DNA of 64,000 nt from Clostridia bacterium (GCA_017621885.1 JAGASD010000004.1:1-64000); one strand, 5' to 3'. Numbered from the stretch's first letter, positions 35,985 to 44,718 are shown. Numbers and translations: made by a program. Notes: generated from the sequence alone by a model not told the origin.

Positions 35985-36106
35985 TTAGGAGTTAGGAATG
36001 AGGAGTGAGGAGTTTCGGGGCGCAAAAGCGCCGATTATATAAATTGCAAGTTGCAAATGGCATGTGGCAAATTTCGGAACGCTGACGCGTTGATTGTAAT
36101 TAAGTT
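35985..36106 (+). repeat. Repeat family R2, copy 3
   Basis: TTAGGAGTTAGGAATGAGG, then GGGGCGCAAAAGCGCC hairpin, GATTATA, then TTGCAAGTTGCAAATGGCAT-like heptamers, TTTCGGAACGC and TGATTGTAATTAAG. Same block order as 33368-33504 read on the other strand. Directly followed by repeat A copy 3. No gene between 35925 and 36528. Confidence 0.7.
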
Positions 36107-36114
36107 GCAGTGGT

Positions 36115-36393
36115 GCGAAGCCTACCTTCCTGCGTAAGGAGGAAGGGGGACCACCTTGTGTTTAATTTGATGATAAAAAACACTTTCAAGCGAGCCTTAA
36201 AATATGTTTTATAGTACAGTTCAGCGGAGTGGTGGAAGGTCCTAATCAAGTTGTTTTTTAATAATTTTCAGGGACTCTCCACCGTCCGACCAACAATGCC
36301 ATAAACACCAACTATAAGACACGCTTACAACGATATTTTTACCAAAAGTTACAGAGTGACGGTCCCCCTCTCTCCTTACGCAGAGAGGTATCC
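36115..36393. repeat. Palindromic repeat A, copy 3 (divergent subfamily)
   Basis: Begins GCGAAGCCTACC; the arm CTGCGTAAGGAGGAAGGGGG (from 36132) faces CCCCCTCTCTCCTTACGCAG (to about 36384). Central arm CGGAGTGGTGGAAGGTCC faces GGGACTCTCCACCGTCCG. The end arms match the subfamily of copy 4 (GGGGGACC with AGAGAGG) while the left terminus is that of copy 2, so it looks intermediate. It lies between convergent genes. Confidence 0.75.
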
Positions 36394-36496
36394 TTCAAAC
36401 AATTGTTTCATTGTTCTTCTATGCTTATTGAATCAAATTACCATTGTAGAACGACACACTATCATAGGGGCTGCAGCTTACAATTTTTCAACTAAA

Positions 36497-36530
36497 AAAC
36501 GACTGTTTCAAGTGAAACAGCCGATTTTTT
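36497..36530. terminator. Bidirectional terminator, gpmI region/PHP gene
   Basis: Stem CTGTTTC (36503-36509)/GAAACAG (36514-36520) with AAAAAACGA before and CCGATTTTTT after, so T runs exist on both strands. Serves at least the minus-strand PHP gene, whose stop is at its edge. Confidence 0.8.
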
Positions 36531-37200
36531 ATCTTTGATTCTTAATTAGTTTGTAATTCCCGCTTTTGAGAATTTTTATTAAATCTTCGTTGGTTTTAAT
36601 TCTTTCGGCGGTGATTATACCGCCTAAACCTACACCGGATTCTCTGTGGCAGTCGCTTCCGCTTGTTCTGACGGGGGTGTTTATTTCTTTTGCCCATTTT
36701 TCAGAGTTTTTGTTTGCTTCTTCATCCGCTTTGCCGTTGAATACCTCAACACCGTCAAGATATTTGGGGTCAGCACGGGTTATGAGATTTCTGAAGGGAT
36801 GTGCCTGCAAGAAAAGACAACCGCGCTCTCTTAATAATTTGCTTGCTTTTTTTATATAAAGAGGTAATAAAAATGGGAGTTCATAAAGCATCTGTTCCGT
36901 TATACCGTAAACAAGGTAATCGTTTACGGTTGCATAAAAACGAAGCTCCATACCTAAAAGCACGGCGAAGCTTTCGTCGTTATATTGTTCAGCAATGCGC
37001 CATGCTCTCAAATAATGGTCAATAGCTTTCTTTTTGCTGAAAAAGTCGGGTAAGTCAAAGGTCATAGGGGAGTAGTGGTCTGTAAGCACAATGCCTGAAT
37101 AGCCCGCTTCTTTATATTTTTTTATAAGCTCTTCAACGGGTAACTGTCCGCATCTGCTAACCTCTTTTGTATGACAGTGAATTTCATATTTATATTCCAT
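36529..37200 (-). CDS. PHP-domain metal-dependent phosphoesterase
   Basis: 223-residue protein of the polymerase-and-histidinol-phosphatase superfamily. Metal ligands: YEIHCHTKE at the start, LTDHYSP (about residue 40), GMELRF, the QAHPFR motif, and TSGSDCHRESG near the end. Substrate unknown; stand-alone members hydrolyse phosphate esters of nucleotides or small metabolites. The start has GGTGAGCAG upstream. Divergent from the next gene. Confidence 0.88.
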   Translation of the reverse strand: MEYKYEIHCHTKEVSRCGQLPVEELIKKYKEAGYSGIVLTDHYSPMTFDLPDFFSKKKAIDHYLRAWRIAEQYNDESFAVLLGMELRFYATVNDYLVYGITEQMLYELPFLLPLYIKKASKLLRERGCLFLQAHPFRNLITRADPKYLDGVEVFNGKADEEANKNSEKWAKEINTPVRTSGSDCHRESGVGLGGIITAERIKTNEDLIKILKSGNYKLIKNQR

Positions 37201-37279
37201 CTGCTCACCTCACAAAAGATGATTATACTTTAAAAAATCTTTATAATCAACATTTATTTAATTAATTGTCTATATTTTC

Positions 37280-37308
37280 TTGAAAAATTCTTGCGTTTAT
37301 TGTATTAT
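37280..37308 (+). promoter_or_regulatory. Promoter of the predicted beta-propeller protein gene
   Basis: TTGAAA (37280-37285), 17 bases, TATTAT (37303-37308) with TG directly before it. Confidence 0.65.
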
Positions 37309-37328
37309 GCCTCTAAGGAGTGATTTTT

Positions 37329-38180
37329 ATGGGAATTTTTGAAACAATCTGGTCAATTCTTATTGCTATATGTATGGTTTTTACGGGTATTATGGATTTT
37401 GGCACACCAAAAGCCACAAAGGAAGTTGAACTTGTTAAAGAAGAAAAAATGGTGCTTGATGCCGCAATGTACGCCGGTCAGGGTATTACAACAGACGGTG
37501 AGTATTTTTATACATCGGGCTCACTTACAGCCTTCGGTGTTGCAGGACTCGCAAAATGGGATGCTGAAACCCTTGAACAGCTTCAGGTTAACCCCAAGGC
37601 TATTCCCGAGGATTGCCGCGAAGAGTACGAGAGCGACCATATCGGCGGTATAAGCTACTATAACGGCAAAATCTATGCTGCAGTTGAAAACGAGCCGGAG
37701 GATTATTCTTTGGTTATCACTTATGATGCCGCAACTCTTCAGCCTATGGATATGTTTGAGATGCCTAACGAATATCTGCCCGACGGTATTCCCTGGTGTG
37801 CGGTTGATGCAGAAAACGGTTACCTTTACTGCTCACCCTTCAGCGATGTGAATTATATTGTTGCATGTGATCTTGAAACAATGGAGTTTTCACATCTTAT
37901 TGAGCTTTCGGAGGAAATAACCCGTATTCAGGGCGGCGAGGTTTATGAAGGTGTTCTTTACCTTTCGCATGATGACGAAAGCAACGATGACAGAGTGCTT
38001 ACGGTTGATATTTCAACAGGTAAGGTGGATGAGCTTTGCACCCGTTCACTTCCCTCGTTAGCAGGTAACGAGGCGGAGGGCCTTACGGTTTACCCGATGG
38101 AGGATGGTTCACTTATCCATATTCTTGATTATGATAAAACAGTAGGTGTTTATGTCAGACATTATAAAATAGCAGAATAA
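37329..38180 (+). CDS. Exported or membrane-anchored protein, probable beta-propeller
   Basis: 283-residue protein of unknown function. Residues about 5-25 are hydrophobic (anchor or signal peptide), then a soluble domain with repeated strand-turn patterns (ITTDGEYFYTSG, ISYYNGKIYAAVE, VDAENGYLYCSPF, VYEGVLYLSHDD) spaced about 40-50 residues apart, suggesting a propeller. Phrases such as LTVYPMEDGSLIHILDYD near the end recall arylsulfotransferase- or glutamine-cyclotransferase-like propellers, but no catalytic set is clear. ATG at 37329 has AAGGAG nine bases upstream. Single-gene unit. Confidence 0.75.
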   Translation: MGIFETIWSILIAICMVFTGIMDFGTPKATKEVELVKEEKMVLDAAMYAGQGITTDGEYFYTSGSLTAFGVAGLAKWDAETLEQLQVNPKAIPEDCREEYESDHIGGISYYNGKIYAAVENEPEDYSLVITYDAATLQPMDMFEMPNEYLPDGIPWCAVDAENGYLYCSPFSDVNYIVACDLETMEFSHLIELSEEITRIQGGEVYEGVLYLSHDDESNDDRVLTVDISTGKVDELCTRSLPSLAGNEAEGLTVYPMEDGSLIHILDYDKTVGVYVRHYKIAE

Positions 38181-38189
38181 AACTAAATT

Positions 38190-38229
38190 AAACGTGCGAA
38201 AAGCTCCGTATGAGCCTTTCGCACGTTTT
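38190..38229. terminator. Bidirectional terminator between convergent genes
   Basis: Twelve-base perfect stem AAACGTGCGAAA (38190-38201)/TTTCGCACGTTT (38217-38228) with an inner GCTC/GAGC stem. Confidence 0.88.
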
Positions 38230-38238
38230 CATATTTTG

Positions 38239-40491
38239 TTATTGAATGAGTGCTTCCATAGCATCAATATATAAATAGTTTCGTGTGGTGGATATGTTTA
38301 CAAGCAAAATAATATCGTTAATAACCTTGTCTTGTGTAAACTCACTTAAAGTGCCGTCGTAGTGACGGGGGTCTATAACGTAAATTGTGCTGTAATGGGG
38401 GATAAGGAAGGGCACGAATGCATTACCAAAGCTTTCTTTAATAACAATGCATGTTTCTCCGTTGGGGTTGTCGTGGTTTGTTATAGTTGTGATAGCATTA
38501 TCACCGCCGATGAAGGTAATGTATTTCATACCGGGGTCGTAATCTGTAACATCCTTTATAACATCCCAGTCAAACTCGTTTCCGTTGCCCTCAACAATAT
38601 GACAGGTTGTTTTATTGAAGGGGAGGTAGGCTGTAACCTTATCGGGGGTTTCCGCAAGCTTTGCGGTTTGTCCTGAGCCTGAATAGAATGTTCCCAGGAA
38701 GCCGTCAAAGGTGCGCGTTTTATACTTGCTTAAAGGAATGGGCTTTATACCCTTTGTCTGTGCAAATTGCTCATACGCATAATAAGCACCCAGAGCAGTC
38801 CAGTGATGGTCTGTGCGGAAATATGTGTACTCATTTCTGTGAAGTCTTTCGGCTTCGTATATACCGTCAACAACAATGGAGTTTTTGAAGGATGCATTGA
38901 AATAATCAAGTGCTTTTTTCTGGTTAGCAGAGCTGATGTCTGACCTTAAAGCATCATTAAGCTTGATATCAATGCTGGTGGGTGCAATCATTGCATAAAC
39001 GTTAGATTTGTTATGAGCCGCATTTTTAATGCTGCTCACGGAGTTTATGAAACGGGGGGCAAGGTCCTCTGAGAAGCTGTAATACTCATAAGCGCTGTCG
39101 TTTGCCACGATTATTGCGCCTAAAGACTGTGTGTTGTAATCGGGCCTTGCGGCAGACGGGTCGCCGTTATCGGTTTTCAAATCCTCTTCGTCAGGCATTG
39201 TTACCGGTGCCTGAGGCTTGGGTTGAGGCTTCGTTTCTTCAACAGGCGGTTGCTCCAAGGGGATATCGGGGATTTCATCACCCTGCTCAACGTCACCGTG
39301 GATTGCGATTGTGTCAAACCCGTAAAGGTTTTTTATTTCTGTGTTCGCTTTTGTTAGTGCTTCGCGGAAGGGGAATGTATCTGAAAACCAAGTGCTGATA
39401 TCAGAAAAATAATCACCCGATACAAACGCTTCTGCGGTGAAGTCAGGGAATTCAGCTAGTTTTCTTTTTTCGGTTTCGGAATAAACAGGGCGCAACGGAA
39501 TAATAAAAGCAAGAATTGTGCCTGCATAAAGCATAAGGAAGAATGACGCTGTTTTTAAAAGCCGCGCCTTGTTTGTGAGCTTTTTGTTTTTTAATTTGTT
39601 GACTTTTGAGGCAAAATCGGCTTTCTTCTTTTCTTTTTTTGCAAGCTGTGTCTTTTCTTTTATCTGCTTTGCCTGCTTTTTTGCTCTTTCTTTTTCTGCT
39701 CGTCTTTCTTGTGCGGCAAGCCTCTTTTTATCTCTTTCTTCTTTTGCAAGACGCTTTTCTTCCTCTTTTGCAATGCGCAGTGCTTCAGCCGCCTTTTGCT
39801 TTTCAAGCCTTTTCTGTTCTTTTACCAAAGCTTTTTCGGCTGCTTTATCTGTTGCTTGAGGCTTGTTTGTTTCCTCTTTTTCAATAACGGGGATTTCGGG
39901 CGTGTGTTCAGCCCTGTTCTCTTGCGCGATTGCATCCGTAACGGGGGCTGTTTCTTCTGCCTCAACAATCGGAGGAGTTACGGGCTTGTCGGGAAGCTCA
40001 AGCATAGGAATGCCAAAAATATCGGGCATTTCAGAAATATCAATTTCAACCTCGCCGAAGTCCGGTATTGTAGCTTCCTTCTGAGGCTCTTTATCAAGTG
40101 ACTCTTCAAAAGAAGTGTTTTCGATTGCTTCAGAAGGTATAATGATTTCTTTGTTGACAGTTAAATCCTTTAATTCAAGTATGGGAATGCCGTCGATTAT
40201 CGGAAGCTCCGTAAGGTCAATAACGGGTTCATCACCGGTTATTTCGTTTGAAAGCTTAGGTGCGAAGGAAGGCTTTTCTGTTATTATAACATCGGGATTA
40301 TCCAACGGCAAAGCGGAGGGTGTGCCGGAAGACACATCCTCTGGTTTTGTTTGTATTACATTTTTTAGGGATTTGCTGTCAGATAAAGCTTCCTCGGGAA
40401 TTGCTGTGCGTTTTGTAAGCTTTTCGGGCACAAGCGAACTCAACGAAGGAATCACCCGTAAATTTATATCACGGGGCTTGTTATATATCAT
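38239..40491 (-). CDS. DHHW/AlgX-like acetylation-associated membrane protein with long cytoplasmic N-terminus
   Basis: 750 residues. The C-terminal half (about 335-750) is a DHHW-family, SGNH/AlgX-like extracellular domain, with TDHHWTALGAYYAYEQ as signature; these proteins pair with MBOAT acyltransferases in O-acetylation of envelope polysaccharides. One membrane helix (about 310-332) precedes it. The N-terminal 300 residues should be cytoplasmic: an acidic proline-rich part with a duplicated motif (residues 90-107 and 149-166) and a Lys/Glu/Ala-rich coiled-coil (about 210-300), none of which is usual for the family. A proline-rich linker (EQPPVEETKPQPKP) lies in the extracellular part. It starts 15 bases after the MBOAT gene stop. 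Confidence 0.85.
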   Translation of the reverse strand: MIYNKPRDINLRVIPSLSSLVPEKLTKRTAIPEEALSDSKSLKNVIQTKPEDVSSGTPSALPLDNPDVIITEKPSFAPKLSNEITGDEPVIDLTELPIIDGIPILELKDLTVNKEIIIPSEAIENTSFEESLDKEPQKEATIPDFGEVEIDISEMPDIFGIPMLELPDKPVTPPIVEAEETAPVTDAIAQENRAEHTPEIPVIEKEETNKPQATDKAAEKALVKEQKRLEKQKAAEALRIAKEEEKRLAKEERDKKRLAAQERRAEKERAKKQAKQIKEKTQLAKKEKKKADFASKVNKLKNKKLTNKARLLKTASFFLMLYAGTILAFIIPLRPVYSETEKRKLAEFPDFTAEAFVSGDYFSDISTWFSDTFPFREALTKANTEIKNLYGFDTIAIHGDVEQGDEIPDIPLEQPPVEETKPQPKPQAPVTMPDEEDLKTDNGDPSAARPDYNTQSLGAIIVANDSAYEYYSFSEDLAPRFINSVSSIKNAAHNKSNVYAMIAPTSIDIKLNDALRSDISSANQKKALDYFNASFKNSIVVDGIYEAERLHRNEYTYFRTDHHWTALGAYYAYEQFAQTKGIKPIPLSKYKTRTFDGFLGTFYSGSGQTAKLAETPDKVTAYLPFNKTTCHIVEGNGNEFDWDVIKDVTDYDPGMKYITFIGGDNAITTITNHDNPNGETCIVIKESFGNAFVPFLIPHYSTIYVIDPRHYDGTLSEFTQDKVINDIILLVNISTTRNYLYIDAMEALIQ

Positions 40492-40506
40492 TAAGTCAGC
40501 CTCCGA

Positions 40507-41970
40507 CTAAAATTGGAAATATAAGAAGGGGTTGTAGCTGTCACCAACAAGTGACAGTGTTGAAAGAATGAGTAAGGCTACGGGGATGATTGCAGTAACA
40601 ACCCCGTAAGCGTACGAGTAGGGTGTATGTGCTTTTTTCGGCTTCAGTTTTTCTGAAAGCTTTTTTACAAGCGGGAAAACCGATAAAATTGCAACAATTA
40701 TAAAGAATACGTTTGCATTGAAAAGCGTTTTCGTTTCAAAATCAACAAGGGGATTTCCGTTGAGTCCGAAAAGACCCTTTAAAACAACGGGGATAAAGCT
40801 GAAATTTGAAAAGCGGAAGAGTATCCAGCCAAAGAAAACGACCGTAAGGAGATATGCGTGGCTGAATACAGCAGGGATTTTTTGGAGAATTTTTAAAAGA
40901 CCCAGTTTTTCTGCGACAAGGAAAACGCAGAAAAACAATCCCCATAAAACAAAGTTCCACGAAGCGCCGTGCCACAGACCCGTAAGCAACCACACAATAA
41001 AAATATTGCGATATGTTTTTATAGTACCTTTTCTGTTGCCGCCCAGGGGGATGTAGACGTAATCTCTGAAAAATGAGCTTAGAGAAATATGCCAGCGTCT
41101 CCAGAAATCCGTAACTGATTTTGCGGTGTAGGGGTAGTTGAAGTTTTCTTTGAAACGGAAACCAACCATAAGACCCATACCGATTGCCATATCAGAATAA
41201 GCGGAAAAGTCGAGGTATATCTGAAGCATATAGAACAGAACACCCAGCCACATACCGGCAACGCTGCGGGAAGAAAGCTCAACAAGTGCAGTTTGTGCCG
41301 AAGAGGCTATTAAAGTATCGGATACCAGAAGCGTGTCTGAAAGACTGCCGCAGGTGTTTGCGATAAGTGCTTTCTTTGCAAGACCCACCGTGAAACGGGT
41401 GATGCCTTCGGTTATCTCACTGATGTTTGTTTGCCGGTTGTGAATTTCTTTTTCAACGTCAGCATAACGGACAATGGGACCTGCGATGCATTGATAAAAA
41501 AGACTTGAATATAAAAGCAGCCAAAAGAAATTCTTTTGTGCAGGAACCTCTTTTCTGTAAACGTCAATTACGTAAGAAAGAAGCTGGAACGTATAGAATG
41601 ATATGCCTATGGGCAAAACAATCTGAGGAATGTTTTCGGGGAAACCGAATATATTCTGTAAATTTTCACAGAAGAAGCCTGTATATTTGAATACGCCGAT
41701 GAGCCCTAAATTTATGACACACGTCAGCACTATCAGTGTTTTTCTGCGTGCTTCCTTTCCGTCGGATTTTTCAATGGCGAGGGCAAGCAACCAATCGCAT
41801 AGGGTCATAAAAACAAGAAGACCTACGTAAACGGGTTCACCCCAAGTATAAAAAATCAGTGAGAAAACAAGCAGAACCGTATTTTTGGCTTTTATATTGC
41901 GAGCCGCCCAATATATGAGCATGCAAACGGGCAAGAACGCAAATATAAAGAATAAACTGGAAAATACCAT
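40507..41970 (-). CDS. MBOAT-family O-acyltransferase (AlgI/DltB type)
   Basis: 487-residue polytopic membrane acyltransferase with about ten hydrophobic segments. Family motifs: NFNYPYTAKSVTDFWRRWHISLSSFFRDYVY-type block (around residues 270-305), IPLGGNRKG, and the active histidine in GLWHGASWNFVLWG. It probably moves acetyl groups across the membrane for the DHHW protein encoded next. No alginate genes are present, so the acceptor is another surface polysaccharide or peptidoglycan/teichoic polymer. GAGAGGTAAAGA precedes the ATG. Confidence 0.95.
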   Translation of the reverse strand: MVFSSLFFIFAFLPVCMLIYWAARNIKAKNTVLLVFSLIFYTWGEPVYVGLLVFMTLCDWLLALAIEKSDGKEARRKTLIVLTCVINLGLIGVFKYTGFFCENLQNIFGFPENIPQIVLPIGISFYTFQLLSYVIDVYRKEVPAQKNFFWLLLYSSLFYQCIAGPIVRYADVEKEIHNRQTNISEITEGITRFTVGLAKKALIANTCGSLSDTLLVSDTLIASSAQTALVELSSRSVAGMWLGVLFYMLQIYLDFSAYSDMAIGMGLMVGFRFKENFNYPYTAKSVTDFWRRWHISLSSFFRDYVYIPLGGNRKGTIKTYRNIFIVWLLTGLWHGASWNFVLWGLFFCVFLVAEKLGLLKILQKIPAVFSHAYLLTVVFFGWILFRFSNFSFIPVVLKGLFGLNGNPLVDFETKTLFNANVFFIIVAILSVFPLVKKLSEKLKPKKAHTPYSYAYGVVTAIIPVALLILSTLSLVGDSYNPFLYFQF

Positions 41971-42040
41971 TCTTTACCTCTCCGGATGAATTGATTGTAA
42001 AATAATACTTATAATAATGTTGAAAATTAACCAATTTTAT

Positions 42041-42068
42041 ATTATACAAACTATATATAAAAAAGCAA
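42041..42068 (-). promoter_or_regulatory. Promoter of MBOAT-DHHW operon
   Basis: Minus strand TTGCTT (complement of 42063-42068), 16 bases, TATAAT (complement of 42041-42046), with TG before the -10. Confidence 0.55.
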
Positions 42069-42144
42069 GTCCTTTTATATAAAATTAATAAAAAGTTTTT
42101 TCGTATTCAGCAATAATTTGTGTGTCGCAAGATACGGATTTTAC

Positions 42145-42173
42145 TTGACTTAGTGACGAATATGTAATAGAAT
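42145..42173 (+). promoter_or_regulatory. Promoter of NifU-like/GGGtGRT operon
   Basis: TTGACT (42145-42150), 17 bases, TAGAAT (42168-42173). Confidence 0.7.
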
Positions 42174-42216
42174 AAGCATTGGTAAAAAATTAACATCCGA
42201 AAGGAGTCAAAATTCA

Positions 42217-42909
42217 ATGAAATATTCACATGAAGTTGAAACAATGTGCCCCATCGCACAGGGTGCTGCTCACGGTGCTGCTCCTATCCCCGAAGAAGCA
42301 AAGTGGGTAAAAGCTAAAGAAATCAAAGATATTTCCGGCTTCACTCACGGTATCGGTTGGTGCGCTCCTCAGCAGGGTACTTGCAAGCTCACTCTTAACG
42401 TTAAAGAGGGTGTTATTCAGGAAGCTCTTGTTGAAACAATCGGTTGCTCCGGTATGACTCATTCAGCAGCTATGGCTTCTGAAATTCTTCCCGGCAGAAC
42501 AATTCTTGAAGCACTTAACACAGACCTTGTTTGTGATGCTATCAACACAGCTATGAGAGAGCTCTTCCTTCAGATTGTTTACGGTCGTACTCAGTCCGCT
42601 TTCTCAGAAGACGGTCTTGTTGTAGGTGCAGGTCTTGAAGACCTCGGTAAAGGCCTCCGTTCACAGGTTGGTACAATGTACGGTACTCTTGCAAAGGGTC
42701 CCCGTTACCTTGAAATGACTGACGGTTACGTTACAGGTCTTGCTCTTAACGAAGATGATGAAATTATCGGTTATCAGTTCGTAAACTTCGGCAAAATGAT
42801 GGACTTTATCAAAGCCGGTGACGATGCAAACACAGCATTTGAGAAATCAAAAGGCCAGTACGGCCGTGTGGCTGATGCAGTTAAGATCGTTGACCCCAGA
42901 AAGGAATAA
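42217..42909 (+). CDS. NifU/IscU-like iron-sulfur scaffold protein
   Basis: 230 residues. The N-terminal two thirds resemble the NifU/SufU scaffold fold: C49 and C56 in GWCAPQQGTCKL, C77 in ETIGCSGMTHS, then SEILPGRTILEAL; C11 and C110 are extra. The C-terminal part (about 135-230) is specific to this subgroup. The gene is always expected beside a GGGtGRT-family gene, as here (12 bases apart, AAGGAGG between). Very strong codon bias suggests an abundant protein. Whether it carries a cluster for general biogenesis or serves only its partner is not known. Confidence 0.88.
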   Translation: MKYSHEVETMCPIAQGAAHGAAPIPEEAKWVKAKEIKDISGFTHGIGWCAPQQGTCKLTLNVKEGVIQEALVETIGCSGMTHSAAMASEILPGRTILEALNTDLVCDAINTAMRELFLQIVYGRTQSAFSEDGLVVGAGLEDLGKGLRSQVGTMYGTLAKGPRYLEMTDGYVTGLALNEDDEIIGYQFVNFGKMMDFIKAGDDANTAFEKSKGQYGRVADAVKIVDPRKE

Positions 42910-42921
42910 GGAGGTATAACA

Positions 42922-43920
42922 ATGGCTTTATTTGAATCATACAACAGAAGAGAAAAACAGATTCTCGAAGTTATCAATAAATACGGTATCAACACAATCG
43001 AAGAATGTGCTGAAATCTGCAAAGCTAAAGGCTTTGATCCTTACAAAATCACAGAAGGCATTCAGCCTATCTGCTTTGAAAACGCAAAGTGGGCTTACAC
43101 AGTAGGTTGCGCTATTGCTATCAAAAAAGGTTGCACAAGAGCTGCTGACGCTGCTGCTGCAATCGGTGAAGGTCTTCAGGCTTTCTGCATCCCCGGTTCA
43201 GTTGCTGACCAGAGAAAGGTTGGTCTCGGCCACGGTAACCTTGGTAAAATGCTTCTCGAAGAAGAAACAGAATGCTTCGCATTCCTTGCAGGCCACGAAT
43301 CCTTTGCTGCTGCTGAAGGTGCTATCGGTATCGCTGAAAAGGCAAACAAGGTAAGAAAGAACCCTCTCAGAGTTATTCTTAACGGTCTTGGTAAAGATGC
43401 TGCTCAGATTATCGCAAGAATCAACGGCTTCACTTATGTTGAAACAGAAATGGATTACTACACAGGCGAAGTTAAAGAAGTATTCCGTAAAGCATATTCA
43501 GACGGTCTTCGTTCAAAGGTTAACTGCTACGGTGCTAACGACGTAACAGAAGGCGTTGCTATCATGTGGAAAGAGGGCGTTGACGTTTCTATCACAGGTA
43601 ACTCAACTAACCCCACTCGTTTCCAGCATCCCGTTGCAGGCACATACAAAAAAGAATGTGTTGAAAAGGGCAAAAAATATTTCTCAGTTGCTTCAGGCGG
43701 CGGTACAGGCCGTACTCTTCACCCCGACAATATGGCAGCAGGCCCCGCTTCTTACGGTATGACAGATACTATGGGCCGTATGCACTCTGACGCTCAGTTT
43801 GCAGGTTCTTCATCCGTTCCCGCTCACGTTGAGATGATGGGCTTAATCGGTATGGGTAACAATCCTATGGTTGGTGCTACAGTTGCTTGCGCAGTTGCAG
43901 TTGAAGAAGCCAGCAAATAA
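42922..43920 (+). CDS. GGGtGRT-family protein
   Basis: 332-residue protein of the family named after its motif, here SGGGTGRT (residues 258-265) followed by LHPDNMAAGPASYGMTD. Gly- and Ala-rich, soluble, with scattered cysteines (C31, C51, C63, C71 among others) that could bind a cluster. Function is not established. The dedicated NifU-like gene upstream and the high-expression codon use imply an abundant, perhaps iron-sulfur dependent enzyme of anaerobic metabolism. AGGAGG before the ATG; terminator after the stop. Confidence 0.92.
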   Translation: MALFESYNRREKQILEVINKYGINTIEECAEICKAKGFDPYKITEGIQPICFENAKWAYTVGCAIAIKKGCTRAADAAAAIGEGLQAFCIPGSVADQRKVGLGHGNLGKMLLEEETECFAFLAGHESFAAAEGAIGIAEKANKVRKNPLRVILNGLGKDAAQIIARINGFTYVETEMDYYTGEVKEVFRKAYSDGLRSKVNCYGANDVTEGVAIMWKEGVDVSITGNSTNPTRFQHPVAGTYKKECVEKGKKYFSVASGGGTGRTLHPDNMAAGPASYGMTDTMGRMHSDAQFAGSSSVPAHVEMMGLIGMGNNPMVGATVACAVAVEEASK

Positions 43921-43952
43921 TTAAATTGCTACGAAAACTCAATAAATAAATC

Positions 43953-43991
43953 AGACACATCACTTTGGAGAACATTGTGATGTGTCTTTTT
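43953..43991 (+). terminator. Terminator of NifU-like/GGGtGRT operon
   Basis: Eleven-base perfect stem AGACACATCAC (43953-43963)/GTGATGTGTCT (43977-43987), then TTTTTGCG. Confidence 0.9.
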
Positions 43992-44195
43992 GCGTTTGGG
44001 CATTAAAATGAAATTTTACTGTGTATTAGAATATTGTGTAAATTTAAAAACCAAACCAACTGAATATAAAAGTAGGGGGCAGTTCTGCTTTCGTAGGCAT
44101 ACACGATGTGATAAAACGAAAATGTTAATAATTGGTTCACAAATCTGCAGTGTCGATGCATTATTTGTGTTGTGTATTTGATTTGTAAGGAGGGA
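43992..44195. other. Intergenic stretch without recognised function
   Basis: AT-rich sequence between the GGGtGRT terminator and the repeat island. Short open frames on both strands (for example 43990-44181) lack ribosome sites and family resemblance. The 1.07 kb between 43921 and 44992 contains no gene that I can support; most of it is repeats. Confidence 0.6.
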
Positions 44196-44246
44196 TCTTA
44201 CATATCCACCAACCCGTAGGGTATGCATCCCTAAGAACGAAAAAGT
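44196..44246 (+). repeat. Repeat family B, copy 1
   Basis: CCAACCCGTAGGGTATGCATCCC followed by AAGAACGAAAAAG. Repeated directly at 44671-44718 with few changes, so the two copies bracket repeat A copy 4. Confidence 0.7.
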
Positions 44247-44257
44247 TGTTGTTTTTT

Positions 44258-44652
44258 CTACCTCTCTGGCCTAAGAGAGGGGGACCGCCGTATAATAATT
44301 TCCCTTTTACAATATGTATCAAGCGTGCCAAAAAATGTATTAAAAAATACAGTATGACGGAGCGGTGGAGAGTTCCCGACGCGTAAGCGTCGTTAAAGCG
44401 TAGCTTCAATTGTAATAAGTTCACTGTATCGATAAAACAAGTAAGAATAATAAATCCATCACTGAAAAATCAAAACTCGATAACAGAAACTTTATGTCAA
44501 TGGAAGCGATGCTTCCACGATGCTGACGCATCGGGAACTCTCCACCATCCGACAAACTTGGATTTTGAAAGAACGTAATCACGCGTTTAAAACTTAAATC
44601 AAACATCCGCTTGACAAAATGATGGTCCCCCTCTCTTAAACCAGAGAGGTAG
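44258..44652. repeat. Palindromic repeat A, copy 4 (second subfamily, 395 bp)
   Basis: Left arm CTACCTCTCTGGCCTAAGAG plus AGGGGGACC (44258-44286) is the reverse complement of 44624-44652 with two differences in 29. The inner arm ACGGAGCGGTGGAGAGTTCCCGA-like faces CGGGAACTCTCCACCATCCG (about 44528-44550). The long centre has further small hairpins (GACGCGTAAGCGTC, GATGCTGACGCATC). No coding capacity. Confidence 0.8.
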
Positions 44653-44670
44653 AACAAACCGCAACTATAT

Positions 44671-44718
44671 CTACCGACTTGTAGGGGATGCATCTATGCA
44701 TCCCGAAGAACGAAAAAG
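44671..44718 (+). repeat. Repeat family B, copy 2
   Basis: CGACTTGTAGGGGATGCATC then TATGCATCCCGAAGAACGAAAAAG; contains the palindrome GGGATGCATC/ GATGCATCCC. Direct repeat of 44196-44246. Confidence 0.7.

Noticed and set aside
39569..40510. Long plus-strand open frames opposite the DHHW protein gene
   Set aside because: They are Phe/Leu/Ser-rich mirror frames of the Lys/Glu-rich coiled coil on the other strand.
44016..44693. Several open frames of 60-90 codons in the repeat island, both strands
   Set aside because: They lie in repeats A and B, carry no ribosome sites, and their frames follow the palindromic sequence rather than codon bias.
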